From assembly GCA_022577435.1 (NCBI GenBank), contig JAKOON010000041.1, positions 2,222,501 through 2,286,500 on the forward strand: a stretch of DNA of 64,000 nt, written 5' to 3'. Shown here piece by piece: positions 26,301 through 41,300 of the stretch (within the stretch, counting starts at the first letter, position 1; every line of letters begins with the position of its first letter). A model generated the notes under the pieces. It searched no databases, had not been told where the DNA came from, and saw only the letters and a program-made list of their open reading frames with translations. The DNA is from Embiotoca jacksoni (taxonomy: Eukaryota > Chordata > Actinopteri > Embiotocidae). The position numbers were made by a program, and so were the translations under genes.

Positions 26301-29300
26301 TGGATCCACCCAAGAACTCAAGAGGACTACAGTCTCCCTCAGATAACCATGTCTCAGTGATAATAAAAAAAAAAAAGTCCAGTTTGTTACAGGTAATAAA
26401 ATCATGGCATAAAAAAAGACTTATTATTGAGAGATCTGATATTTAAAAGACCACAATTTGCCAGATTGCTATTATTTGTAGACAGTAAGGGATGTTGCAG
26501 AGGAACTCTAATCAAATTATTATAATTAGCAGCAGCGGGGTGTGATACTGAGCGTGCTGCAGTGAATCTATGGTAGGAAATGATGGTGGTAATAAAAGAA
26601 GGTGCACCAGTCCTGTTTTGAAGAGTGGAGTCGGTAAGAGGAGTAGAGTAGGGGTGCTGTAACATTTCCTACTATAATAGTACTATAAAAGTAATATAGT
26701 TACTATGGAGACAACAACAACCCCTAATTATAAAAAAATGATTATAAAACTATAATACAGTAAAGACGTAATACAGTTGAGATGGCTAGAGTTCTGATTA
26801 AATAAAATTCTAATAAATTAAATGACAGCCTGCTAAGGACGTATTACAAACAAAGGTTTTACTAAATTCAAATAATGAAACCAGCCAGTCATGAAGCAGG
26901 AGAAAAGTTCTGAGTTAGAAAAGGAAGAGTCAGTGCGGCGGTGTTGGACCTGAGGACCGGAGATGGTGACGGTGTCCTCAGAGTTATGACAGGCTGGAAC
27001 GACTCCCGGAGGACACTGAGCGATGCACTCCTTCCACGTCAGCCCTGGAACACAGACAGCAGGAGCAGAAGGTCATATTGATGTAATACAATAATACATT
27101 ATAATAATACATAAATCAAATCATAAGATAAAAATCTCTCATATCTTATAAACACATACAGAGTCCCATCAGCGACAATATCAGTGGAAGCACACAGAAG
27201 GATTCATGAATGTTATAATTTATACATAAATGATCCTCTTAACAATAATACTTGAAAAAAAAGAAGAAAATCCACGTATAAATTATTTCTGATGAACACA
27301 ATTCTTTCTTGGAATATTTTTGTATGTGGTAGAAATCCTGAAAGTATTCGTAATTTGAAACTTTCATCAGAAACATCTGGATGTTTTTACAATTTAATAC
27401 TGAACTGTTGTTGGATTTCTGTTGGAAACAAAAAGCTCTGAAGTCAAACTTCTCCGTAACCAGTTCAGAGTGAAGAGGACAACTGCTTCCTGTCTGACTT
27501 TTCACAGTAAAAGACCTGAACAGAACCTCAATAAACAGAGGAGCTCTTATTTTTCAAAACTTTACAGCTGAAACTAAGATTCATCCTAGCTCCTATTTAA
27601 CTCCAACTTATTATTTACTTTCTATTATTTCACCTTTTATGTCTTTAATGCATTTCATTATCTTCTTAGTTCTTATTTCTATTTTACTACTCTTGCTGTT
27701 ATTTTATTCCATCTTCTATGTTTTTATTATCTCTATAATCTTGAAGGAATTGGTCTCAAATTTATTTTTGAATTTGTTTTTAAATTGTTGTTAAATCATG
27801 TTAATTATCTGGTCTAAAACTGTCCGTCTTATTATCGGCCTGTCAATCATCTGTTAATCACTTTGAACTTGCACCGAACTGTATGAAAAGTGCTGTATAA
27901 TATAATGGGAAGTTTATTGAAAGTAGACAGACTTTCATTGTAGATTCAAACCAACGAGAAAAACGTTTCTACACCTCATCTTTGAGCTGAAGACTTTCTT
28001 TCAACTAAAGAAAACAGCCTCACCGACGGCAGCCATCCCTCCTGGAGGGAGGTTGGCCTCCTTGATGCAGCGGCCTCTCCAGTAAGCAGCCAGGATGGCC
28101 TCTCTGTGGCTGAGGGAGCCGTCAGCGTAGCCGCAGGCCAGCTCCCCCACTGAGTGGCCCACGATGCCGTCGGGCTGCAGGCCGAGCTTCGAGAACATGT
28201 CGATCTGAGCGATCTGTGGAGAAAAAAACGGCTTCAGTTGGTTCTTCTTTAAAATAATACATCGACAGCATGTAGTGACGCAGCCTCGACTGTGTGTCAG
28301 GTAACATATGGAGTCCGGTCAGAATATTTATATCATTTTATACACTGCTCCAAAAAATAAAGGGAACACTTAAACAACATCTTAGATCTCAATGAATGAA
28401 ATCTTCCAGTTCAAATCTTGATTCATTACATAGTGGAATGTGTTGAGAACAAGATAACATCAGAATGATCAATGGAAATCAAAATCATTATCCATGGAGG
28501 TCTGGATTCAGAATCATACTCCAAATAAAAGTGGAAAAATCAGATCACAGGCTGATCCAACTTCTGTGGAGATTCCTGAAGACAAGTCCAAATGAGTCTC
28601 AGTAGTGTGTGGCCTCCACGTGCCTGTATCACTCCCTACAACGCCTGGGCATGCTCCTGATGAGACCACGGATGTTCTCCTGAGGGATCTCCTCCCAGAC
28701 CTGGATCAAAGCATCGGTCCACTCCCGGACAGTCTGCGGTGGACGTGGCGTCGGCGGACGGAACGAGACACGATGTCCCGGATGTGCTGGATTGGATTCA
28801 GGTCTGGGGGACGGGCGGGCCGGTCCGGAGCATCGATGCCTTCATCGTGCAGGAACTGCTGACACACTCCAGCCACATGAGGCCGAGCATTGTCCTGCAT
28901 CAGAAGAACCCAGGACCCGCTGCACCAGCAGATGGTCTTCAACGGGTCTGAGGATCTCATCCCGGGACCTAATGGCAGTCGGGGTACCTCTGGCTAGCAC
29001 ACGGAGGGCTGCGCTGCCCTCCGAAGAAACGCCTCCCCAGACCGTCGCTGACCCGCCGCCGACCCGGTCCCGCTGGAGGACGTTGCAGGCAGCAGAACGT
29101 TCTCCACGGCGTCTCCAGACTCCGTCACGTCTGTCACATGTGCTCAGTGGGAACCTGCTCTCATCCGTGAAGACCGCAGGGCGCCGACGGAGAAGCTGCC
29201 GATCTCGGTGTTCTCCGGTAAAGTCCGGTCGCCCCGCACGGTGTTGGGCTGTGAGCACAGACTCCACTTGTGGACGTCGGGTCCTCGTACCGCCCTCATG

Positions 29301-32300
29301 GAGTCTGTTTCTGACAGTTTGAGCAGAAACATGCACATTAGTGGCCTGCTGGAGGTCATTTTGTAGGGCTCTGGCAGCGCTCCTCCTGCTCCTCCTTGCA
29401 CAAAGGAGCAGATAGCGGTCCCGCTGCCGGGTTGTTGTCCTCCTACGTCCCCCTCCACGTCTCCTGGTGGACCGGCCCGTCTCCCGGCATGTCCTCCGTC
29501 CTCTTGACACTGTGCTGACAGACACAGCAAACCTTCTTGCCACAGCGTGCATTGATGTGCCATCCTGGATGAGCTGCACTACCTGAACAACTTCTGTGGG
29601 TTGGAGACACCTCATGCTCCCTCTAGTGGTGAGGACACTGGCAAAATGCAAAAGGGACCAACGATCATCCAGGAAGGACGAGGACAGAGAAACGGTCTGT
29701 GGTCACCACCTGCAGAACCGTTCCTTTATAGGGTTGTCTTGATAATTGCCTCATTTCCACCTGTTTGTTCCATTTGTACAACAGCAGGTGAAACTGATCC
29801 TCAATCAGTGTTGATCCAAACTGGACAGCTTGATTTCACAGAAGTGGGATTGATTGGAGTTACATTGAGGTGTTTAAGTGTTCCCTTTATTTTTTGGAGC
29901 AGTGTATGTTATCATCTCCATCTACCTGGATGGCAGCGAGGCCCACAAACGCATGAACGGTGTCTTCAAACGTGGCTTCGTCGGCCTCCATCAGCAGACG
30001 GGACACGACGAGGCCCGTGTCCTTCAGGGCTTCATCGGATCGCAGGATGGACTCTCTGAAGTCCGGCAGCTGCATGAGACTGTGGCCCATCCCAGCCCAT
30101 TGAGTCCCCATACCTGTAAAGACGACAGGCCGTCACGCACCTGCATCGAGAGACACATCACTTGCATCTAGACAGACAACACCTGCATCTAGAGAGACAT
30201 CACCTGCATCTAAAGACACATCACCTGCATCTAGAGACACATCACCTGCATCTAGAGAGACATCACCTGCATCTAGAGACACATCACCTGCATCTAGAGA
30301 CATCACCTGCATTTAGAAACGCATCACCTGCATCTAGACAGACATCACCTGCATCTAGAGACACATCACCTGCATCTAGAGAGACATCACCTGCATCTAG
30401 AAACGCATCACCTGCATCTAGAGACACATCACCTGCATCTAGAAACACATCACCTGCATCTAGAAACACATCACCTGCATCTAGAAACACATCACCTGCT
30501 CCGAGGAGACACATCACCTGCTTCTAGGAGACACATCACCTGCGTCAGGAGACGCATCACCTGCATCTAGTAACGCATCTCCTGCGTCTAGAGACACATC
30601 ACCTGTGTCTAGAGACATCACCTGCATCTAGAAACACATCACCTGCATCTAGAGACATCACCTGCATCCAGAAACACATCACCTGCATCCAGAAATGCAT
30701 CACCTGCATCCAGAAAGGCATCACCTGCATCTAGAAATGCATCACCTGCATCGAGAGAGACATCACCTGCATCTAGAGACGCATCACCTGCATCTAGAGA
30801 CACATCACCTGCACCTGGAGACGCATCACCTGCTTCTGGGAGACGCATCACCTGCGTCTGGAGGTGCATCACCTGCATCTAGAGAGACATCACCTGCGTC
30901 TAGAAACACATCACCTGCATCTAGAGAGACATCACCTGCATCTAGTGACGCATCTCCTGCGTCTAGAGACACATCACCTGTGTCTAGAGACATCACCTGC
31001 ATCCAGAGACACATCACCTGCGTCTGGAGACGCATCTCCTGAGTCTAGAGACGCATCACCTGCGTCTAGAGACGCATCTCCTGCGTCGAGAGAGACACCA
31101 CCTGCATCTAGAGACACATCACCTGCATCTAGAGACACATCACCTGCATCCAGAAACGCATCACCTGCATCCAGAAACGCATCACCTGCATCCAGAAACG
31201 CATCACCTGCACCTACAGACACATCACCTGCTTCTAGGAGACGCATCTCCTGCGTCTAGAGACATCTCCTGCGTCTAGAGAGACATCACCTGCATCTAGA
31301 GAGATATCACCTGCATCGATAGACGCGTCACCTGCATCTAGAAACACATCACCTGCATCAAGAGAGACATCACCTGCATCTAGAAATGCATCACCTGCAT
31401 CGAGAGAGACATCACCTGCATCTAGAGACGCATCACCTGCATCTAGAGAGACATCACTTGCATCTAGAGACACATCACCTGCATCTAGAGAGACATCACC
31501 TGCATCTAGAAACACATCACCTGCGTCTAGAAACACATCACCTGCATCTAGACAGACAACACCTGCATCTAGAGAGACATCACCTGCATCTAAAGACACA
31601 TCACCTGCATCTAGAGACACATCACCTGCATCTAGAGAGACATCACCTGCATCTAGAGACACATCACCTGCATCTAGAGACATCACCTGCATTTAGAAAC
31701 GCATCACCTGCATCTAGACAGACATCACCTGCATCTAGAGACACATCACCTGCATCTAGAGAGACATCACCTGCATCTAGAAACGCATCACCTGCATCTA
31801 GAGACACATCACCTGCATCTAGAAACACATCACCTGCATCTAGAAACACATCACCTGCATCTAGAAACACATCACCTGCTCCGAGGAGACACATCACCTG
31901 CTTCTAGGAGACACATCACCTGCGTCAGGAGACGCATCACCTGCATCTAGTAACGCATCTCCTGCGTCTAGAGACACATCACCTGTGTCTAGAGACATCA
32001 CCTGCATCTAGAAACACATCACCTGCATCTAGAGACATCACCTGCATCCAGAAACACATCACCTGCATCCAGAAATGCATCACCTGCATCCAGAAAGGCA
32101 TCACCTGCATCTAGAAATGCATCACCTGCATCGAGAGAGACATCACCTGCATCTAGAGACGCATCACCTGCATCTAGAGACACATCACCTGCACCTGGAG
32201 ACGCATCACCTGCTTCTGGGAGACGCATCACCTGCGTCTGGAGGTGCATCACCTGCATCTAGAGAGACATCACCTGCGTCTAGAAACACATCACCTGCAT

Positions 32301-35300
32301 CTAGAGAGACATCACCTGCATCTAGTGACGCATCTCCTGCGTCTAGAGACACATCACCTGTGTCTAGAGACATCACCTGCATCTAGAAACACATCACCAG
32401 CATCCAGAGACACATCACCTGCGTCTGGAGACGCATCTCCTGAGTCTAGAGACGCATCACCTGCGTCTAGAGACGCATCTCCTGCGTCGAGAGAGACACC
32501 ACCTGCATCTAGAGACACATCACCTGCATCTAGAGACACATCACCTGCATCCAGAAACGCATCACCTGCATCCAGAAACGCATCACCTGCATCCAGAAAC
32601 GCATCACCTGCACCTACAGACACATCACCTGCTTCTAGGAGACGCATCTCCTGCGTCTAGAGACATCTCCTGCGTCTAGAGAGACATCACCTGCATCTAG
32701 AGAGATATCACCTGCATCGATAGACGCGTCACCTGCATCTAGAAACACATCACCTGCATCAAGAGAGACATCACCTGCATCTAGAAATGCATCACCTGCA
32801 TCGAGAGAGACATCACCTGCATCTAGAGACGCATCACCTGCATCTAGAGAGACATCACTTGCATCTAGAGACACATCACCTGCATCTAGAGAGACATCAC
32901 CTGCATCTAGAAACACATCACCTGCGTCTAGAAACACATCACCTGCATCTAGAAACACATCACCTGCATCTAGAAACACATCACCTGCTCCGAGGAGACA
33001 CATCACCTGCTTCTAGGAGACACATCACCTGCGTCAGGAGACGCATCACCTGCATCTAGTGACGCATCTCCTGCGTCTAGAGACACATCACCTGTGTCTA
33101 GAGACATCACCTGCATCTAGAGAGACACATCAACCGGAATCTAGAGAGACATCACCTGCACCTAGAGAGACATCACCTGCATCTAGAGACGCATCACCTG
33201 CATCCAGAGACACATCACCTGCACCTGGAGACGCATCACCTGCTTCTGGGAGACGCATCACCTGCGTCTGGAGGTGCATCACCTGCATCTAGAGACGCAT
33301 CTCCTGCGTCTAGAGATGCATCTCCTGCGTCTCGAGAGATATCTTCTGCGTCTAGAGAGACATTACCTGCGTCAAGAGAGACATCACCTGCGTCTAGAAA
33401 CACATCACCTGCATCTAGAGACACATCACCTGCATCTAGAGAGACATCACCTGCATCTAGAAACACATCACCTGCATCTAGAGACACATCACCTGCATCT
33501 AGAGAGACATCACCTGCATCTGGAGACACGTCACCTGCATCGAGAGACACATCACCTGCTTCTAGGAGACACATCATCTGCGTCTACAGACGCATCTCCT
33601 GCATCTAGAGAGACATCTCCTGCGTCTAGAGAGACATCACCTGCGTCCAGAGAGACATCACCTGCATCTAGAAACACATCACCTGCATCTAGAGACATCA
33701 CCTGCATCTAGAGACACTTTACCTGCACCTAGAGACACATCACCTGCTTCTAGGAGACGCATCACCTGTGTCTAGAGACATCACCTGCATCTAGAAACAC
33801 ATCACCTGCATCTAGAGACATCACCTGCATCCAGAAACACATCACCTGCATCCAGAAATGCATCACCTGCATCCAGAAAGGCATCACCTGCAACTAGAAA
33901 TGCATCACCTGCATCGAGAGAGACATCACCTGCATCTAGAGACACATCACCTGCATCTAGAGACACATCACCTGCACCTAGAGACACATCACCTGCTTCT
34001 AGGAGACGCATCACCTGTGTCTAGAGACATCACCTGCATCTAGAAACACATCACCTGCATCTAGAGACATCACCTGCATCCAGAAACACATCACCTGCAT
34101 CCAGAAATGCATCACCTGCATCCAGAAAGGCATCACCTGCATCTAGAGACACATCACCTGCATCCAGAAACGCATCACCTGCATCCAGAAACGCATCACC
34201 TGCACCTAGAGTCACATCTCCTGCGTCTAGAGACATCTCCTGCATCTAGAGAGACATCACCTGCGTCTAGAAAGACATCACCTGCGTCTAGAAACACATC
34301 ACCTGCATCTAGAGAGACATCATTTGCATCTAGAGACACATCACCTGCATCTAGAGAGACATCACTTGCATCTAGAGACACATCACCTGCATCTAGAGAG
34401 ACATCACCTGCATCTAGACACACATCACCTGCTTCTAGAAGACGCATCACCTGCGTCTGGAGACGCATCTCCTGAGTCTAGAGACGCATCACCTGCGTCT
34501 AGAGACGCATCTCCTGCGTCGAGAGAGACACCACCTGCGTCTAGAGAGACATCACCTGCGTCTAGAGAGACATCACCTGCATCTAGAGACATCACCTGCA
34601 TCCAGAAACGCATCATCTGCATCCAGAAACGCATCACCTGCATCCAGAAACGCATCACCTGCACCTACAGACACATCACCTGCTTCTAGGAGACGCATCT
34701 CCTGCGTCTAGAGACATCTCCTGCGTTTAGAGAGACATCACCTGCATCTAGAGAAACATCACCTGCGTCTAGAAACACATCACCTGCATCTAGAGAGACA
34801 TCACCTGCATCTAGAGAGACATCACCTGCATCTAGAGAGACATCACTTGCATCTAGAGACACATCACCTGCATCTAGAGAGACATCACCTGCATCTAGAA
34901 ACACATCACCTGCGTCTAGAAACACATCACCTGCATCTAGAAACACATCACCTGCTCCGAGGAGACACATCACCTGCTTCTAGGAGACACATCACCTGCG
35001 TCAGGAGACGCATCACCTGCATCTAGTGACGCATCTCCTGCGTCTAGAGACACATCACCTGTGTCTAGAGACATCACCTGCATCTAGAAACACATCACCT
35101 GCATCTAGAGACATCACCTGCATCCAGAAACACATCACCTGCATCCAGAAATGCATCACCTGCATCCAGAAAGGCATCACCTGCATCTAGAAATGCATCA
35201 CCTGCATTGAGAGAGACATCACCTGCATCTAGAAACGCATCACCTGCATCTAGAGACACATCACCTGCACCTGGAGACGCATCACCTGCTTCTGGGAGAC

Positions 35301-38300
35301 GCATCACCTGCGTCTGGAGGTGCATCACCTGCATCTAGAGAGACATCACCTGCATCCAGAGACACATCACCTGCACCTGGAGACGCATCAACCGGAATCT
35401 AGAGAGACATCACCTGCACCTAGAGAGACATCACCTGCATCTAGAGACGCATCACCTGCATCCAGAGACACATCACCTGCACCTGGAGACGCATCACCTG
35501 CTTCTGGGAGACGCATCACCTGCGTCTGGAGGTGCATCACCTGCATCTAGAGACGCATCTCCTGCGTCTAGAGATGCATCTCCTGCGTCTCGAGAGATAT
35601 CTTCTGCGTCTAGAGAGACATTACCTGCGTCAAGAGAGACATCACCTGCGTCTAGAAACACATCACCTGCATCTAGAGACGCATCACCTGCGTCTAGAGA
35701 CGCATCTCCTGCGTCTAGAGAGACATCACCTGCGTCTAGAGAGACATCACCTGCGTCTAGAGAGACATCACCTGCGTCTAGAAACACGTCACCTGCATCT
35801 AGAGACGCATCTCCTGCGTCTAGAGAGACATCACCTGCGTCCAGAGAGACATCACCTGCATCTAGAAACACATCACCTGCATCTAGAGACATCACCTGCA
35901 TCTAGAGACACATTACCTGCACCTAGAGACACATCACCTGCATCTAGAAACACATCACCTGCATCTAGAGACATCACCTGCATCGAGAGACACATCACTT
36001 GCATCTAGACAGACAACACCTGCATCTAGAGACACATCACCTACATCTAGAAACGCATCACCTGCATCTAGAGAGACATCACCTGCATCTAGAGAGACAT
36101 CACCTGCATCTGGAGACACATCACCTGCATCGAGAGACACATCACCTGCTTCTAGGAGACACATCATCTGCATCTAGAGACGCATCTCCTGCATCTAGAG
36201 AGACATCTCCTGCGTCTAGAGAGACATCACCTGCGTCCAGAGAGACATCACCTGCATCTAGAAACACATCACCTGCATCTAGAGACATCACCTGCATCTA
36301 GAGACACTTTACCTGCTTCTAGGAGACGCATCTCCTGCGTCTAGAGACATCTCCTGCGTTTAGAGAGACATCACCTGCATCTAGAGACACATCACCTGCG
36401 TCTAGAAACACATCACCTGCATCTAGAGAGACATCACCTGCATCTAGAGAGACATCACTTGCTTCTAGAGACACATCACCTGCATCTAGAGAGACATCAC
36501 CTGCATCTAGAAACACATCACCTGCGTCTAGAAACACATCACCTGCATCTAGAAACACATCACCTGCATCTAGAAACACATCACCTGCTCCGAGGAGACA
36601 CATCACCTGCTTCTAGGAGACACATCACCTGCGTCAGGAGACGCATCACCTGCATCTAGTGACGCATCTCCTGCGTCTAGAGACACATCACCTGTGTCTA
36701 GAGACATCACCTGCATCTAGAAACACATCACCTGCATCTAGAGAGACACATCAACCGGAATCTAGAGAGACATCACCTGCACCTAGAGAGACATCACCTG
36801 CATCTAGAGACGCATCACCTGCATCCAGAGACACATCACCTGCACCTGGAGACGCATCACCTGCTTCTGGGAGACGCATCACCTGCGTCTGGAGTTGCAT
36901 CACCTGCATCCAGAGACACATCACCTGCACCTGGAGACGCATCACCTGCTTCTGGGAGACGCATCACCTGCGTCTGGAGTTGCATCTCCTGCGTCTAGAG
37001 ATGCATCTCCTGCGTCTCGAGAGATATCTTCTGCGTCTAGAGAGACATTACCTGCGTCAAGAGAGACATCACCTGCGTCTAGAAACACATCACCTGCATC
37101 TAGAGACGCATCACCTGCGTCTAGAGACGCATCTCCTGCGTCTAGAGAGACATCACCTGCGTCTAGAGAGACATCACCTGCGTCTAGAGAGACATCACCT
37201 GCGTCTAGAAACACGTCATCTGCATCTAGAGACGCATCTCCTGCGTCTAGAGAGACATCACCTGCGTCCAGAGAGACATCACCTGCATCTAGAAACACAT
37301 CACCTGCATCTAGAGACATCACCTGCATCTAGAGACACATTACCTGCACCTAGAAACACATTACCTGCATCTAGAAACACATCACCTGCATCTAGAGACA
37401 TCACCTGCATCGAGAGACACATAACTTGCATCTAGACAGACAACACCTGCATCTAGAGACACATCACCTACATCTAGAAACGCATCACCTGCATCTAGAG
37501 AGACATCACCTGCATCTAGAGAGACATCAGCTGCATCTGGAGACACATCACCTGCATCGAGAGACACATCACCTGCTTCTAGGAGACACATCATCTGCGT
37601 CTAGAGACGCATCTCGTGCATCTAGAGAGACATCTCCTGCGTCTAGAGAGACATCACCTGCGTCCAGAGAGACATCACCTGCATCTAGAAACACATCACC
37701 TGCATCTAGAGACATCACCTGCACCTAGAGACACATCACCTGCTTCTAGGAGACGCATCACCTGTGTCTAGAGACATCACCTGCATCTAGAAACACATCA
37801 CCTGCATCTAGAGACATCACCTGCATCCAGAAACACATCACCTGCATCCAGAAATGCATCACCTGCATCCAGAAAGGCATCACCTGCATCTAGAGACACA
37901 TCACCTGCATCCAGAAACGCATCACCTGCATCCAGAAACGCATCACCTGCACCTAGAGTCACATCTCCTGCGTCTAGAGACATCTCCTGCATCTAGAGAG
38001 ACATCACCTGCGTCTAGAAAGACATCACCTGCGTCTAGAAACACATCACCTGCATCTAGAGAGACATCATTTGCATCTAGAGACACATCACCTGCATCTA
38101 GAGAGACATCACTTGCATCTAGAGACACATCACCTGCATCTAGAGAGACATCACCTGCATCTAGACACACATCACCTGCTTCTAGAAGACGCATCACCTG
38201 CGTCTGGAGACGCATCTCCTGAGTCTAGAGATGCATCACCTGCGTCTAGAGACGCATCTCCTGCGTCGAGAGAGACACCACCTGCGTCTAGAGAGACATC

Positions 38301-41300
38301 ACCTGCGTCTAGAGAGACATCACCTGCATCTAGAGATACATCATCTGCATCTAGAGACATCACCTGCATCCAGAAACGCATCACCTGCAACTAGAGACAC
38401 ATCACCTGCATCCAGAAACTCATCACCTGCATCCAGAAACGCATCACCTGCACCTACAGACACATCACCTGCTTCTAGGAGACGCATCTCCTGCGTCTAG
38501 AGACATCTCCTGCGTTTAGAGAGACATTACCTGCATCTAGAGAGATATCACCTGCATCGAGAGACGCGTCACCTGCATCTAGAAACACATCACCTGCATC
38601 AAGAGAGACATCACCTGCATCTAGAAATGCATCACCTGCATCGAGAGAGACATCACCTGCATCTAGAGACGCATCACCTGCATCTAGAGACACATCACCT
38701 GCACCTGGAGACGCATCACCTGCTTCTGGGAGACGCATCACCTGCGTCTGGAGGTGCATCACCTGCATCTAGAGAGACATCACCTGCGTCTAGAAACACA
38801 TCACCTGCATCTAGAGAGACATCACCTGCATCTAGAGAGACATCACCTGCATCTAGAGACACATCACCTGCATCTAGAGAGACATCACCTGCATCTAGAA
38901 ACACATCACCTGCATCTAGAGACACATCACCTGCATCTGGAGAGACATCACCTGCATCTAGAAACACATCACCTGCATCTAGAAACACATTACCTGCATC
39001 TGGAGAGACATCACCTGCATCTAGAAACACATCACCTGCATCTAGAAACACATCACCTGCTCCGAGGAGACACATCACCTGCTTCTAGGAGACACATCAC
39101 CTGCGTCAGGAGACGCATCACCTGCATCTAGTGACGCATCTCCTGCGTCTAGAGACACATCACCTGTGTCTAGAGACATCACCTGCATCTAGAAACACAT
39201 CACCTGCATCTAGAGAGACACATCAACCGGAATCTAGAGAGACATCACCTGCATCTAGAGAGACATCACCTGCGTCTAGAGACGCATCACCTGCATCCAG
39301 AGACACATCACCTGCACCTGGAGACGCATCACCTGCTTCTGGGAGATGCATCACCTGCGTCTGGAGGTGCATCACCTGCATCTAGAGACGCATCTCCTGC
39401 GTCTAGAGATGCATCTCCTGCGTCTCGAGAGATATCTTCTGCGTCTAGAGAGACATTACCTGCGTCAAGAGAGACATCACCTGTGTCTAGAAACACATCA
39501 CCTGCATCTGGAGACATCACCTGCATTGAGAGAGACATCACCTGCATCTAGAGAGACATTACCTGCACCTAGAGACACATCACCTGCTTCTAGGAGACGC
39601 ATCACCTGCGTCTACAGACGCATCTCCTGCGTCTAGAGACGCATCTCCTGCGTCTAGAGAGACATCACCTGCGTCTAGAAACACATCACCTGCATCTAGA
39701 GAGACATCACCTGCATCTAGAAACACATCACCTGCATCTAGAGAGACATCACCTGCGTCTAGAAACACATCACCTGCATCTAGAGACGCATCACCTGCAT
39801 CTAGAGAGGCATCACCTGCATCTAGAGAGACATCACCTGCATCTAGAGAGACATCACCTGCATCTAGATACGCATCACCTGCATCCAGAAACGCATCACC
39901 TGCATCTAGACACGCATCACCTGCATCTAGAGACACATCACCTGCACCTAGAGACACATCACCCACTTCTAGGAGACGCATCACCTGCGTCTAGAGACGC
40001 ATCACCCGCATCCAGAGACGCATCTCCTGCGTCTAGAGAGACATCACCTGCGTCTAGAAACACATCACCTGCATCTAGAGACATCACCTGCATCTAGAGA
40101 CACATTACCTGCACCTAGAGACACATCACCTGCATCTAGAAACACATCACCTGCATCTAGAGACATCACCTGCATCGAGAGACACATCACTTGCATCTAG
40201 ACAGACAACACCTGCATCTAGAGACACATCACCTACATCTAGAAACGCATCACCTGCATCTAGAGAGACATCACCTGCATCTAGAGAGACATCACCTGCA
40301 TCTGGAGACACATCACCTGCATCGAGAGACACATCACCTGCTTCTAGGAGACACATCATCTGCGTCTAGAGACGCATCTCCTGCATCTAGAAACACATCA
40401 CCTGCATCTAGAGACATCACCTGCATCTAGAGACACTTTACCTGCACCTAGAGACACATCACCTGCTTCTAGGAGACGCATCACCTGTGTCTAGAGACAT
40501 CACCTGCATCTAGAAACACATCACCTGCATCTAGAGACATCACCTGCATCCAGAAACACATCACCTGCATCCAGAAATGCATCACCTGCATCCAGAAAGG
40601 CATCACCTGCATCTAGAGACACATCACCAGCATCCAGAAACGCATCACCTGCATCCAGAAACGCATCACCTGCACCTAGAGTCACATCTCCTGCGTCTAG
40701 AGACATCTCCTGCATCTAGAGAGACATCACCTGCGTCTAGAAAGACATCACCTGCGTCTAGAAACACATCACCTGCATCTAGAGAGACATCATTTGCATC
40801 TAGAGACACATCACCTGCATCTAGAGAGACATCACTTGCATCTAGAGACACATCACCTGCATCTAGAGAGACATCACCTGCATTTAGACACACATCACCT
40901 GCTTCTAGAAGACGCATCACCTGCGTCTGGAGACGCATCTCCTGAGTCTAGAGACGCATCACCTGCGTCTAGAGACGCATCTCCTGCGTCGAGAGAGACA
41001 CCACCTGCGTCTAGAGAGACATCACCTGCGTCTAGAGAGACATCACCTGCATCTAGAGATACATCATCTGCATCTAGAGACATCACCTGCATCCAGAAAC
41101 GCATCACCTGCATCTAGAGACACATCACCTGCATCCAGAAACGCATCACCTGCATCCAGAAACTCATCACCTGCATCCAGAAACGCATCACCTGCACCTA
41201 CAGACACATCACCTGCTTCTAGGAGACGCATCTCCTGCGTCTAGAGACATCTCCTGCGTTTAGAGAGACATCACCTGCATCTAGAGAGATATCACCTGCA

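Larger units (their letters stand above)
23830..26700 (-). mobile_element. Non-LTR retrotransposon (LINE, L2/CR1-like), rearranged
   Basis: Minus-strand element about 2.9 kb in the intron between MAT exons w8 and w9. It begins (26660) with a GLLNIRSLNNKSF motif typical of the endonuclease start. Endonuclease fragments follow (25621-25878, SDHRAVLFNV), then a reverse transcriptase region with the YADD motif (24424-25023). The 3' end is a TATATAAATAAAGTT-type tail with an (ATT)n run at 23831-23872. Frames are broken and an inverted duplication with a poly-G run interrupts it, so it is dead. Clade is judged from motif style only. Confidence 0.85.

Noticed and set aside
28605..29322. Plus-strand open frames over the second Tc1-like element
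   Set aside because: Antisense shadows of the GC-rich transposase; no independent similarity.
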